A DNA stretch of 64,000 nt from Lachnospiraceae bacterium (GTDB lineage Bacteria > Bacillota > Clostridia > Lachnospirales > Lachnospiraceae): NCBI GenBank assembly GCA_902363665.1, contig CABJAW010000010.1, forward strand, positions 1 to 64,000. The letters run 5' to 3'. The notes below the pieces were generated by a model that saw only the letters and a list, made by a program, of their open reading frames with translations, made no database searches and had not been told where the DNA came from. The position numbers and the translations under genes were made by a program. How positions within the stretch are numbered: the first letter of the stretch is position 1; the number at the start of each line of letters is the position of its first letter. Below, one piece after another: positions 16,681 to 24,812 of the stretch.

Positions 16681-17334
16681 TCAGCATTCCAGCCGGTAGC
16701 CGACCTTGTAAATTGCTACAATGTGTTCCTCCAGGCCGAGCTTCTTTTTCAAGCGCTGCACGTGCAGATCCACCGTCCGGCCTGTGCCGCTGTACTCGCC
16801 GCCCCACACGTTTTCGTAGATCGTCTCACGGTAAAGCGCCCGGTTTTTATTGCGCAGAAAAAAGAGGAGCAGTTCGTACTCTTTTGTGGTCAGATCCACT
16901 TCCTCTCCCTCCTGCATGACGGTATGCGAATCCGTATCGATATCAATGTTCAGAAGATGCAGCTTCCGCTGCGTCTTGTGGCAGCGGCGCAGCACCGTCT
17001 CCACACGCGCAAGCAGCTCTGCGATCTCAAATGGTTTGGCGATGTAATCCTCCGCGCCGAGACGCAACCCTTTTACCTTCTGCTGCGTCTCACCCATCGC
17101 GGTCAGAAAAATAACCGGAATGTCCACGGATTTTGCATACTCCAGTACCTCGTAGCCATTCAGCTTCGGAAGCATGATATCCAAAAGGATCAGATCAAAC
17201 GTCCGCTCGCTGATGGCATCCGCCGCTGCTTCCCCGTCAAATGCAGTTTCACACTGATATCCTGCTTTCACCAGATTCATTCGGATCAGATTCGCGATCG
17301 GCTCCTCATCCTCCACGATCAGTATCTTTATCAT
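16681..17334 (-). CDS. OmpR/PhoB-family response regulator
   Basis: A 217-residue regulator. The receiver domain has the acidic pocket VEDEEP, phospho-acceptor Asp52 in LILLDIMLPKLNGYE and Lys100 in YIAKPF. The C-terminal winged helix contains LTTKEYELLLFFLRNKN and GTGRTVDLHVQRLKKKLG. It is partnered with the kinase encoded immediately downstream. Its start lies inside the end of the upstream spore-protein frame, with GGGAGATG as ribosome site, so the three genes appear coupled. Confidence 0.94.
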   Translation of the reverse strand: MIKILIVEDEEPIANLIRMNLVKAGYQCETAFDGEAAADAISERTFDLILLDIMLPKLNGYEVLEYAKSVDIPVIFLTAMGETQQKVKGLRLGAEDYIAKPFEIAELLARVETVLRRCHKTQRKLHLLNIDIDTDSHTVMQEGEEVDLTTKEYELLLFFLRNKNRALYRETIYENVWGGEYSGTGRTVDLHVQRLKKKLGLEEHIVAIYKVGYRLEC

Positions 17335-17596
17335 CTCTTTTCATCTCCCGTTTTTTTCTCGTCATCAGCCCTCCGATCCGCCCGGTCTCCTTTGCAGAAA
17401 GGGATTTCCAGCCTTCTCTTTTCACCTTTTCCAGCAGGCCAAGTTCCTCTGCAATTTCATATTTCATCCGGTCATCCGGGCTGAGCTCTTCCCAGCGAAA
17501 ATTTTTTTCTTTCCGTCCCAAAACAGGCCACGCTCCTTTCACCAGTACATCACTTTCAAATACGATGTACTGGAAGTATGGCCTGTTTTTGTTCAT
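17306..17596 (-). CDS. Alpha/beta-type small acid-soluble spore protein (divergent)
   Basis: A protein of up to 96 residues whose core, KYEIAEELGLLEKVKREG then ETGRIGGLMTRKKRE (about residues 44-83), matches alpha/beta SASPs. These coat spore DNA and are cleaved by GPR at a site like YEIAEE. The first ATG has no ribosome site and lies in a strong hairpin (AACAGGCCA/TGGCCTGTT outside CCAGTACATC/GATGTACTGG). A TTG at 17521 preceded by AAAGGAG is a plausible real start. The end overlaps the response regulator start by 29 bases, an unexpected pairing for a spore protein. Confidence 0.75.
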   Translation of the reverse strand: MNKNRPYFQYIVFESDVLVKGAWPVLGRKEKNFRWEELSPDDRMKYEIAEELGLLEKVKREGWKSLSAKETGRIGGLMTRKKREMKRDDKDTDRGG

Positions 17597-17627
17597 TTAT
17601 ACAAATCAAACAAATTTATACAGCAAA

Positions 17628-17658
17628 GAGGGCAGAGTCAAACTTTTTCTCTGCCCTC
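17628..17658 (-). terminator. Hairpin terminator after the PspC-like gene
   Basis: The arms GAGGGCAGAG and CTCTGCCCTC flank an 11-base loop; on the minus strand the 3' arm is followed by TTTG. It lies between the PspC-like gene and the spore protein gene. Confidence 0.55.
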
Positions 17659-17700
17659 CTACCATATCATACTGCCGGGAAATATGCCAGCAATTTGTTA

Positions 17701-17757
17701 TTGCTCAAAGCCATTCTCCAAATGCTGCGCATTTCACCTGTGTGGCGTATCCGCCAT
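17701..17757. repeat. Half copy of palindromic family B
   Basis: GCTCAAAGCCATTCTCCAAATG, GCTGCGCATTTC and GTGTGGCGTATCCGCCATTTA match the left half of the element at 7784-7925. The repeat begins at the stop codon of the PspC-like gene. Confidence 0.7.
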
Positions 17758-17934
17758 TTACTCCGTCGGCATCAGAATCGCTGCCGCGATGTAAAGAATG
17801 ATTCCGACGTGCAAAAGTCCAAGTACGACAAACACAAGCCGTACCACTGTCGGGTCCACCCCCAGATATTCTCCGATTCCTCCGCATACGCCGCAGATTT
17901 TGCGGTCATGATAAGATCTGCATAATTTTTTCAT
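17758..17934 (-). CDS. PspC-domain mini-protein
   Basis: A 58-residue membrane protein consisting only of a PspC domain. It starts MKKLCRSYHDRKICGVCGGI, continues GEYLGVDPTVVRLVFVV, and ends in a hydrophobic segment ILYIAAAILMPTE. PspC domains occur in envelope-stress proteins, often beside PadR, HAAS and DUF4097 genes as here. AAGGAAG precedes the ATG. The stop codon touches a family B repeat. The gene is short enough to be missed by length-filtered prediction. Confidence 0.85.
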   Translation of the reverse strand: MKKLCRSYHDRKICGVCGGIGEYLGVDPTVVRLVFVVLGLLHVGIILYIAAAILMPTE

Positions 17935-17984
17935 ATTGATTACTTCCTTTCTCTGTCTACACTATCTTTTACACTTTTTTTCTT

Positions 17985-18146
17985 CTATAGCAATTCAATA
18001 AAATAATGCAGGCAAGACGATCTGGCAGAGTGCGAAAGACAAGGATGAAATCTGCAGGCGTGCTGACGCACGGCAAAGATTTCTGACGCAGTATTTCACG
18101 TTCTGACAGATCGGATGGGATGCATTATTTTGCAGAATTGCTATAG
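17985..18146. repeat. 162-bp palindromic element, family A copy 2
   Basis: Ends CTATAGCAATTC and GAATTGCTATAG are perfect inverted repeats, with AATAATGCA/TGCATTATT just inside. The interior shares GCAGAGTGCGAAAGACAAGG and GGCGTGCTGACGCACGGCAA with copy 1 at 6637-6797. It lies upstream of the PspC-like gene. Confidence 0.87.
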
Positions 18147-18290
18147 AACTCCGCTTTAATCGTCAAAGCGGATATTCCAGGTCCGCTTCGCTACTTGCTC
18201 ATAACCCACTGCTTATTGCTTCACGCAATTGAAGCAGGGGACTTGCCTGATTCGGTTAAAACCAGAAATATTTCTATTCCTGCCCACGCG
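18147..18290. other. Non-coding segment with dispersed palindromic motif
   Basis: AAAGCGGATATTCCAGGTCCGCTTCGCTACTTGCTCAT and a following CTTATTGCTTCACGCAATTGAAGCAG stretch resemble the motifs near 9471-9610, 42965-43035 and 46535-46605. No gene is seen. Confidence 0.5.
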
Positions 18291-19052
18291 TCACTTACCC
18301 TCAAAGTCAATCGAAATGCTTCCGATCCCGCACTGCGCACCGATCTTTTTCTTTGACTTATTCGAGATCTTTTTGTCTATTCCAAGACCGGAATATTCCG
18401 TATCGCCGATCTGTACCGATCCGATACCGCACTCGACTGCATAGTCAAAATCACTCTCTATTCCCTGCAGATTCAGTACGATCTCACCGACCCCGCATTC
18501 CACATCCGCATCTTTTGAAAGATCCAGATTCAGTGTACAGCTTCCTGCGCCGACGTCAAGTGCCAGTTTTTCGCAGCTGATCAGACTTCCATTCTCCATC
18601 ACTACCTCCCCGGCGCCAATGTCAAGATCCATATTCTTCAATTTGGCGTTCTTCGGAACATAAATCTCAATCCCGGCTCCGCTGTTTCCGCCAAAGCCAA
18701 AGCCCCAGAAACGGTGCGTATTTCCGCTGATCTTTAATGTACCACCGCCTGCTTTCGTTTCAAAATCAGACGGAACCTCTTCACCGGCTACCTTCCACGT
18801 TCCATCGTCCGAAGAAAGAATCCGGCAGCTCACCGCCCCGATCTCAAGCTTCAGTGCATCAATATCCGTGTACGTTTCCGAAATTTTTTTTGTTTTCCCG
18901 GAAAGGAAAGTGTTTCCGCCCCGCACTTTTCCAAGTGCCTCTGACAGCTGATTCCGCTCAAATCCCAGGCAAAATCCGGCAATACCAAAGGCTGCACCGA
19001 CCACCGCAAAAAGCAGTGTAATTTTTAAAAGAATCCTCGTTGACCGCTTCAT
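18291..19052 (-). CDS. DUF4097-family membrane-anchored beta-helix-like protein
   Basis: A 253-residue protein with one N-terminal transmembrane segment (about residues 8-30) and a C-terminal repetitive region with glycine-rich turns such as LDIGAGEVVMENGSLIS, LDVGAGSCTLNLDLSK and GVGEIVLNLQGIES. This is typical of DUF4097 proteins, which accompany PadR/HAAS/PspC genes and are thought to act at the envelope. The start overlaps the HAAS gene stop (ATGA) with AGGAGG upstream, so the genes are coupled. Confidence 0.85.
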   Translation of the reverse strand: MKRSTRILLKITLLFAVVGAAFGIAGFCLGFERNQLSEALGKVRGGNTFLSGKTKKISETYTDIDALKLEIGAVSCRILSSDDGTWKVAGEEVPSDFETKAGGGTLKISGNTHRFWGFGFGGNSGAGIEIYVPKNAKLKNMDLDIGAGEVVMENGSLISCEKLALDVGAGSCTLNLDLSKDADVECGVGEIVLNLQGIESDFDYAVECGIGSVQIGDTEYSGLGIDKKISNKSKKKIGAQCGIGSISIDFEGK

Positions 19053-20098
19053 TCTTCTGCGCCTCCTTTTCCAAATATCTGCCGGACTTTATCACAGATC
19101 CATTCCGCTGCACGGCAAACCGCTGACCATGCCGTGCCAAACGCCCACGGAAGCACCGTGCCAAATCCCCATTTCATCAAAAGGAAACAGAGCATGCCGA
19201 CTGCCAGCAGCAAAAATCCGCCGCCAATCATCACAAACGCCGTTGGCAGGGATGCCAGGTTAGCGATGCCTGCCCCGATCATGGCCGCTCCCGATGCTAC
19301 CGCGCCGATTGCTACTGCAAATGCTGCTACAGCCAGGCCGAACAGTCCGCCGAAGATTCCAAGCAATGCGGCAAAGATCGCTGCAACAAATGAAAAACCG
19401 GTTCCGAGGATCACGCCCGCCGCCGGAATTCCGAACAGCATCAGCAGAATCACAAATAAAATGCCATGGCTGCTCTTTTTGCGGACGGCCGTCGTCTGCG
19501 CCGTTTTTTCGTTGTCTTTTCCGCTTCGTGCGGCACGGCCTTTGACCTCTTCCCAGGCATTTTCTGCCTGCGCACCCCACTCACCCGTCTTCGCATCGTT
19601 CCAGGCCTGCTTTGCCCGTTTTCCAAAGCCATCCTGTTTTGCCTCTTCCCAGGTCTGGCGTGCCTGCCGACCGAAAGATTCAAATCGTTCGCGGCTCCAG
19701 GAATTGCCGTTTCCTTTTTCTGTCTCCTCTTCTGCACCGTGATCTTTTGAACTTTTTTCCGAGCCCTGTGCAGATTCTTTTTTCATCAGCACCGTATAGC
19801 GGTCCGGTGTCTTCGCCGCCTCCTCCAGCCGCCCGTCACGGTAGCCGGACTCGGTAAACTCCCCGGCATCCACATCCTGTTCAAGACCCATCCGGATGCC
19901 ATCCGCTACCTGTTGCGGCGTGCCGAGACGCCCCAACACATCCGGTTCATCCCCCGCCTCTTCCAGATAATCCTGATAATACGCAAGAGCCTCTTCCTGC
20001 TCCTCCTTCGACAGATCCGAAAGACACGCTTCCAGCTCCGCCAAAAATTCCTCTTTACTCATAACATGCGCTCCATCCTGCCCGGCTGCTTCGCCCAT
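19049..20098 (-). CDS. HAAS/DUF1700-domain membrane protein
   Basis: A protein of about 349 residues. The N-terminal HAAS domain (MSKEEFLAELEACLSDLSKE, EALAYYQDYLEE, GDEPDVLGRLGTPQQVADGI) is followed by a hydrophilic linker with a Trp-Glu-Asp/Lys-rich repeat (QTWEEAKQDGFGKRAKQAWN, continuing with AWEEVKG) and then glycine/alanine-rich membrane segments. HAAS proteins are typically PadR partners. The start at 20098 has GGAG nearby; a later ATG at 20062, exactly at the HAAS domain start, is equally possible. Confidence 0.85.
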   Translation of the reverse strand: MGEAAGQDGAHVMSKEEFLAELEACLSDLSKEEQEEALAYYQDYLEEAGDEPDVLGRLGTPQQVADGIRMGLEQDVDAGEFTESGYRDGRLEEAAKTPDRYTVLMKKESAQGSEKSSKDHGAEEETEKGNGNSWSRERFESFGRQARQTWEEAKQDGFGKRAKQAWNDAKTGEWGAQAENAWEEVKGRAARSGKDNEKTAQTTAVRKKSSHGILFVILLMLFGIPAAGVILGTGFSFVAAIFAALLGIFGGLFGLAVAAFAVAIGAVASGAAMIGAGIANLASLPTAFVMIGGGFLLLAVGMLCFLLMKWGFGTVLPWAFGTAWSAVCRAAEWICDKVRQIFGKGGAEE

Positions 20099-20158
20099 TC
20101 TTCTCTCCACCTCCGGACGCTTCCTTCCTTTCTTTTCTGTCTCTTTCCTGTCTCTTTC

Positions 20159-20515
20159 CTATTTCTCTCCATCATCTTCGCTGTCCATTCCGCCTGCTGT
20201 CCTTCCGTAAAGCAGAATGCCCGAAATCTTTTCTGAATATCGGCTCCACTCCTCCCGGTACATGCCAAGCTGTGCCCAGCCCTGCTCGGTAATCTTATAA
20301 TATCTGCGGTTCCGCCCTCCGTATTCCCGGTCGTAAACGCTCAGGCAGTCATCCTTCTGCAGCCTGCGCAGCACCGGATACAGTGTGGACTCTGACACGT
20401 TCAGCACACTGCGCACCTCCTGTGTGATACGGTAGCCGTACGTACCCTCCGGTTCCATCGATACCACAGACAGAACGATCGCATCGAGAAGCGCCGCCCC
20501 TGTGTTAAATACCAT
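20159..20515 (-). CDS. PadR-family transcriptional regulator
   Basis: A 118-residue PadR regulator: winged helix with LDAIVLSVVSMEPEGTYGYR, ESTLYPVLRRLQKDDCL and RRYYKITEQGWAQL. It is the first gene of the padR-HAAS-DUF4097 operon. The promoter directly upstream overlaps a long inverted repeat, the expected site for autoregulation. AAGGAG precedes the ATG. Confidence 0.93.
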   Translation of the reverse strand: MVFNTGAALLDAIVLSVVSMEPEGTYGYRITQEVRSVLNVSESTLYPVLRRLQKDDCLSVYDREYGGRNRRYYKITEQGWAQLGMYREEWSRYSEKISGILLYGRTAGGMDSEDDGEK

Positions 20516-20547
20516 GGTTTCGTCTCCTTATAATATTGTTTTGTTTT

Positions 20548-20592
20548 CTATATTATATGTCGTATAATATTATAGTATTTTATATTTGTCAA
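20548..20592 (-). promoter_or_regulatory. padR promoter overlapping an inverted repeat
   Basis: TTGACA (20587-20592) and TATTAT (20564-20569) are separated by 17 bases. CTATATTATATG and TATAATATTATAG (20548-20575) form an imperfect palindrome over the -10 region, a likely PadR operator. Confidence 0.7.
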
Positions 20593-20690
20593 GAAAAAAA
20601 TACCGCGGACTGCCTTGTCGGGTAATCCACGGTAACCTTCCACAATCACATTCTGATTCCTGTTTCATTCAGAGGTATACATTATTTTTC

Positions 20691-20880
20691 CTAGTGTATA
20701 CAACGATATTCTGACGGCGTTAGCTGATAACGTTTTTTAAACAATCTGCAAAAATAATCGACATTATGGAATCCACTTTCATAGGCGATTGTTTTTATTC
20801 ATATTTTTCAATAATCTGGAAGCTGCCTGCAGTCGATATAACTTCATGACCTGCCCGATTGAACATCTGATTGACAATGG
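20691..20880 (-). pseudogene. AraC-family regulator remnant with a frameshift
   Basis: On the minus strand one frame reads YRLQAASRLLKN and the next reads IAYESGFHNVDYFCRLFKKR followed by YQLTPSEYR and a stop. Together these are the C-terminal two helix-turn-helix units of an AraC regulator. The frames switch within AATAAAAACAATCG at about 20785-20798, and nothing AraC-like is seen further upstream. It is thus truncated and frameshifted. The rest of the 595-bp gap between padR and the MATE gene shows no gene. Confidence 0.8.
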
Positions 20881-21110
20881 TACCGGAATGGGATGCGGAC
20901 TTATTTTTCCCGTAATTCTATTGTTTATGTTATTCCTTATGTATCGAAAAAATAACAATGCAGACATCAAACCTGAAACTCCCCAATAAAATTAATATTT
21001 ACGGACAATTTTGTTGGGTAGTTCGCTCATTTCATTGTAACTGTGCAGAATACACAATTTTTTTTAAGTTCTTTTCACATAGAATATATGGAACGCTTTA
21101 TGTCCTGCAT

Positions 21111-22484
21111 TCAGATCTTAATTTTCGTCCATTTTCCGCTGACAAACCGCAGGGAACTGAACACCAGCCGGAAGAACTGGTCGGCGATGATGCCCATCCA
21201 GATTCCGTAAATGCCAAGGTCCAGCACGTAACAGCAGACGTAGGATACGATCGTACGGATGAAGGTGACGCAGATGCAGGAGCTGACCATCGTGTAAACC
21301 ACGTCGCCTGCGCCGCGCAGGCAGCCAGTGAAAATGACCTGGCAGATCTGGAACAGGACGATGACCGTGATCGTGCGGGCGATGCCGACACCGATTGTGA
21401 TGATCTCCTCTTCCCGGAAGAACAGACCGTAGAGCGTCCGGCCAAATAAGAGATAAAATGCGGACATTGCGATCGCCATGACAATTCCGATCTTTTCACA
21501 CAGCATGCCGCAGTGCTTCGCCTCCTGCGGCTTTCTCTCGCCAAGCTTCTGTCCGATCAGGGACACGGCCGCCGCCTGCATACCGTCTCCAAGGGAAAAG
21601 GAAAGGCTTAAGGCATTCATGCCGACCTGATGTGCGGCAAGCGCTGCGGTACCCATATCAGCTGCCATGATCGAGGTCGACATGAAACCGATCCGCATCA
21701 GTACCTGCTCCACGAACGTACTGACCGCAAGGCGGCAGATCACGCCGACTGAATCCAGCCGTTTCCACAGTTTTTCTTTTAAAATCAACGGCAGGCTCAG
21801 GAAGGAATCCTTCCGGAACAGGGAAAGAATACTGATCGCACACGCGATCACAGTGCCAAATACCGTCGCGATCGCGGCTCCGCGGATGCCGAGTGCCGGA
21901 AAGCCGCAATGACCGCCGATCAGAAGATAGTTGCCGACGATGTTGACGAGATTTGAGATTGTGTTCGTGTACATCGCGATCTTCGTATTTCCGGCGCCGC
22001 GCTGCGCTGCATTGATTACCATGGATATGATGTTGAACATCATGCAGCCCATGATAATCCGGAAATATTCGACTGCCATGTCGTGTGTTTCGTCTGCCGA
22101 GCCACACAGCCTCATGATTGTATCCGCCAGCCCTGCAAAAACGATGCTGAGCACAATTCCGGCGATGACGGTCAGAAACAGCGCATTCATCAACGTCTCG
22201 TTCGCCTTTTTCTGATTCCGCTCACCCTTTCTTCTCGCCACAATCGCAGCGACCGCCACATTCATCGCGATGAATACAGCAAGGCCGAGAAATTTCGGCT
22301 GCGTCGTAAGACCGACCGCCGCAACTGCCTCCGAACCGATGCCACTCACCATCAGCGTGTCGATCATGCCTGCCAGTGAGATGAAAAAAGATTCAAAGAC
22401 GGCCGGCCAGGCAATTTTCAGGACGCCGCCAAGGCCGATGGCTGCGTCCGGTATATTTTCCTTTTTTTCTTTCGTTCCTTCCAT
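21111..22484 (-). CDS. MATE-family multidrug/toxin efflux transporter
   Basis: A 457-residue polytopic protein with about twelve hydrophobic segments and two MATE halves. Markers are IAWPAVFESFFISLAGMIDT near the N-terminus, GIGSEAVAAVGLTTQPKFLG and GTAALAAHQVGMNALSLSFS in the second half. MATE exporters use a Na+ or H+ gradient to expel cationic compounds. The ATG at 22484 is supported by GGGGGAAAG; thirty upstream codons have no ribosome site. It lies downstream of a cation/proton antiporter operon but with a gap and its own GTGGTATGAT promoter-like sequence. Confidence 0.9.
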   Translation of the reverse strand: MEGTKEKKENIPDAAIGLGGVLKIAWPAVFESFFISLAGMIDTLMVSGIGSEAVAAVGLTTQPKFLGLAVFIAMNVAVAAIVARRKGERNQKKANETLMNALFLTVIAGIVLSIVFAGLADTIMRLCGSADETHDMAVEYFRIIMGCMMFNIISMVINAAQRGAGNTKIAMYTNTISNLVNIVGNYLLIGGHCGFPALGIRGAAIATVFGTVIACAISILSLFRKDSFLSLPLILKEKLWKRLDSVGVICRLAVSTFVEQVLMRIGFMSTSIMAADMGTAALAAHQVGMNALSLSFSLGDGMQAAAVSLIGQKLGERKPQEAKHCGMLCEKIGIVMAIAMSAFYLLFGRTLYGLFFREEEIITIGVGIARTITVIVLFQICQVIFTGCLRGAGDVVYTMVSSCICVTFIRTIVSYVCCYVLDLGIYGIWMGIIADQFFRLVFSSLRFVSGKWTKIKI

Positions 22485-22649
22485 ACACTTTCCCCCTAAT
22501 ACTAAGAGCACCTCTTTTCTATGTATGATTATCATACCACAGAAAAAGAGGCGCTTTCCATATCCATTTTCCACCCAAAGGTGTACAATTTACTCCTGTT
22601 CAGGGAGCAGATATAAAAGTTGAAGACTGGCTCTGAACGTGAAACAGCT

Positions 22650-24797
22650 TTACCACCAGATCAGATAATACAGCGTCAGCATAAATCCGATGCACAGAAG
22701 CAAAAGTGCAAACGAAAGGCTTCGGCCGATGACCACATTGTTTTCTTTTAATTCCTCGCGCTTTACCGCGAAATAATGAACGTAATCGCGCTGCACCGGC
22801 TGTTTTCTGTGTACTGTGTGGTTCAGCAGATTCCGGAAGAAATTTCCGATGGTTCCGATCACTTCGGTCAGTATATTGCCCTCCGGGCGCTCATGCGGCA
22901 GCGGGCTGTCGCGGTAGATGGTCTTGCGAAGCGCGACCACCGTCAGATCCACTGCGCTGTCCAGGATGCGGCAGAGTACGCCGAAGCACAGAGACAAAAG
23001 GCGGATCAGCGGCCGGTAGATGAGTTCTTCCAGATCAAGCCACGAAGGCCAGAGATTCACGTAGCGCTTCGTACCGGAGCTCTGCATGGAAGCTGATTTT
23101 TTCTGCGCCTTTCCACGCTTCGCTGTTTTTGCAGAGTAGTTCGCTTTTTCCGCCGCGCTCTCCTCCTGCATCAGGAATCCCCGGATCAGCAGAATATACA
23201 CCATCGCTCCGATCAGGATCGAAATTCCGCCGCCGGATAGATTTTTCAGGCTGAAGTACGAAACGCGCTCCCCTGCCTCCTCCAGACGGAAGAAGCTCTG
23301 CCCAAGCGCAGCCGTCCGGTCCATAATCTGATGCGGGAACAGTCCCCAGAGCAACAGCACCAGTGCGCTTCCGCCAAGTGCAAACGTACTCTCCGCATTC
23401 ATGTAATGTTTCTGCGCATCAAATTTCTTCTGCTTTTCCCGGTCTTCATTCTGCTCCACAAAGATCGCAAGGAAAAGCTTTGTCATGTAAGCGACCGTCA
23501 TGCCACCGGAGATCAGGAAGATCCACTCGATCGCGGTAAAACCGATCCCTCCTGCGTACTCCACAATACTCTCATGCAGCAGTGTCTTGCTGATGTAGCC
23601 GCCGAAAAACGGAATGCCGCCGATCGCCAGCGCACCCACCGCAAAAATTCCGGCAAGCAGCGGCTTTTTCCGGCCATAGCCGCGGATCTCATTTAAGTCA
23701 AGTGCATGTGTATTCATGAAGATCACGCCGGCCGCCATGAAGAGCACCAGTTTGATCATTGAATGGTTGACCATGTGAAGCATTGTGCCGTGCACCGCAA
23801 GCGCTGATTCCTCTCCCAAAAGTCCCATCATGCCGATTCCGACCAGAATAAATCCGATCTGCGACATCGAAGAGCATGCCAGTGTCCGCTTCAGATCGAT
23901 TGAGAATACCGCCAGAAGCGCACCGCCGAACATAGTCAGCACGCCGAGCAGCAAGATGAGCAGGCCCCATTTTCCATCTCCAAAGAAGAGGTTTGCACTC
24001 AGAATGATGATTCCATAGACACCGGTCTTCGTCAGCACACCGGAGAGCAGCGCCGATGCAGGCGCCGGTGCCACCGGATGCGCTTTCGGCAGCCAGATAT
24101 GAAGCGGAAATGCGCCCGCCTTGGCTCCAAAACCGAAGAGCATACAGCCGCCCGCCGCGTAAAGTACCGTCTTTTCTTTGCAGGCTGCTGCCGCAGCGGC
24201 AAGCTCACTGATTTTTCCCGTGCCAAGCACGTGATAGGTCAGGAACACTCCCATCAGAAGCACCATGCCGCCGGTCACCGCTACAGCCAGATACGTCTGT
24301 GCCGCCCGAAGCGCCTGCTCTGTCTCCTCCTGCGCCACCCAGACGTAGGAGGTAAACGACATGATCTCAAAAAAGACAAATGTCGTAAACAGATCTGCAG
24401 AGAGGAAGACTCCCATCGTCGCGCCAAGCGTCAGAAGCAGGAACAGGTAATAGCGGTTCGTATTGCTATGCCCTCTGCTGTACTCGCCTGAGAGAATCGT
24501 CGTCATCATCCACATAAAGGAGGTCACAGGCGCATAGATCAGCCGGAAGCCGTCCGCCTCAAAAGAAAGCCCCATCCCGCACACCTGCGGAACCGCAAGC
24601 GAGGCCGCAACCTCTCCTGAGGATGCTTTCTTTGCAAGAAATACAAAGAGGAGCAATGCAGTCAGGAATTCAAATACGACTAAAATATCTGATAAATAAT
24701 CACGGTACAGCGCGTTCTTCCGTCCGGCCACGAAGCACAGAAGTGCTCCGGCAAACGGAAAGAACACGAGCATTCCAAGGAAAATTCCGGGATTCAT
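22650..24797 (-). CDS. Antiporter-like membrane subunit D4 (NuoL/MrpD family, C-terminally extended)
   Basis: A 715-residue proton-translocating subunit. The core has the key glutamate in FTTFVFFEIMSFTSYVW and the key lysine in FGFGAKAGAFPLHIWLPKAH. After the core (about residue 490) there is a hydrophilic linker rich in Lys/Ser (about 560-585), an amphipathic stretch and a final membrane segment, so it is longer than normal MrpD. It is last of four paralogues in the operon; the extension may brace the complex, as the lateral helix of NuoL does. AGGAGG precedes the ATG. Confidence 0.88.
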   Translation of the reverse strand: MNPGIFLGMLVFFPFAGALLCFVAGRKNALYRDYLSDILVVFEFLTALLLFVFLAKKASSGEVAASLAVPQVCGMGLSFEADGFRLIYAPVTSFMWMMTTILSGEYSRGHSNTNRYYLFLLLTLGATMGVFLSADLFTTFVFFEIMSFTSYVWVAQEETEQALRAAQTYLAVAVTGGMVLLMGVFLTYHVLGTGKISELAAAAAACKEKTVLYAAGGCMLFGFGAKAGAFPLHIWLPKAHPVAPAPASALLSGVLTKTGVYGIIILSANLFFGDGKWGLLILLLGVLTMFGGALLAVFSIDLKRTLACSSMSQIGFILVGIGMMGLLGEESALAVHGTMLHMVNHSMIKLVLFMAAGVIFMNTHALDLNEIRGYGRKKPLLAGIFAVGALAIGGIPFFGGYISKTLLHESIVEYAGGIGFTAIEWIFLISGGMTVAYMTKLFLAIFVEQNEDREKQKKFDAQKHYMNAESTFALGGSALVLLLWGLFPHQIMDRTAALGQSFFRLEEAGERVSYFSLKNLSGGGISILIGAMVYILLIRGFLMQEESAAEKANYSAKTAKRGKAQKKSASMQSSGTKRYVNLWPSWLDLEELIYRPLIRLLSLCFGVLCRILDSAVDLTVVALRKTIYRDSPLPHERPEGNILTEVIGTIGNFFRNLLNHTVHRKQPVQRDYVHYFAVKREELKENNVVIGRSLSFALLLLCIGFMLTLYYLIWW

Positions 24798-24812
24798 GCC
24801 ATCTCCTCCTTT

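Noticed and set aside
20789..20989. Plus-strand 66-residue frame with a hydrophobic end
   Set aside because: It lies opposite the AraC remnant, has no ribosome site, and its membrane-like character comes from AT-rich DNA.
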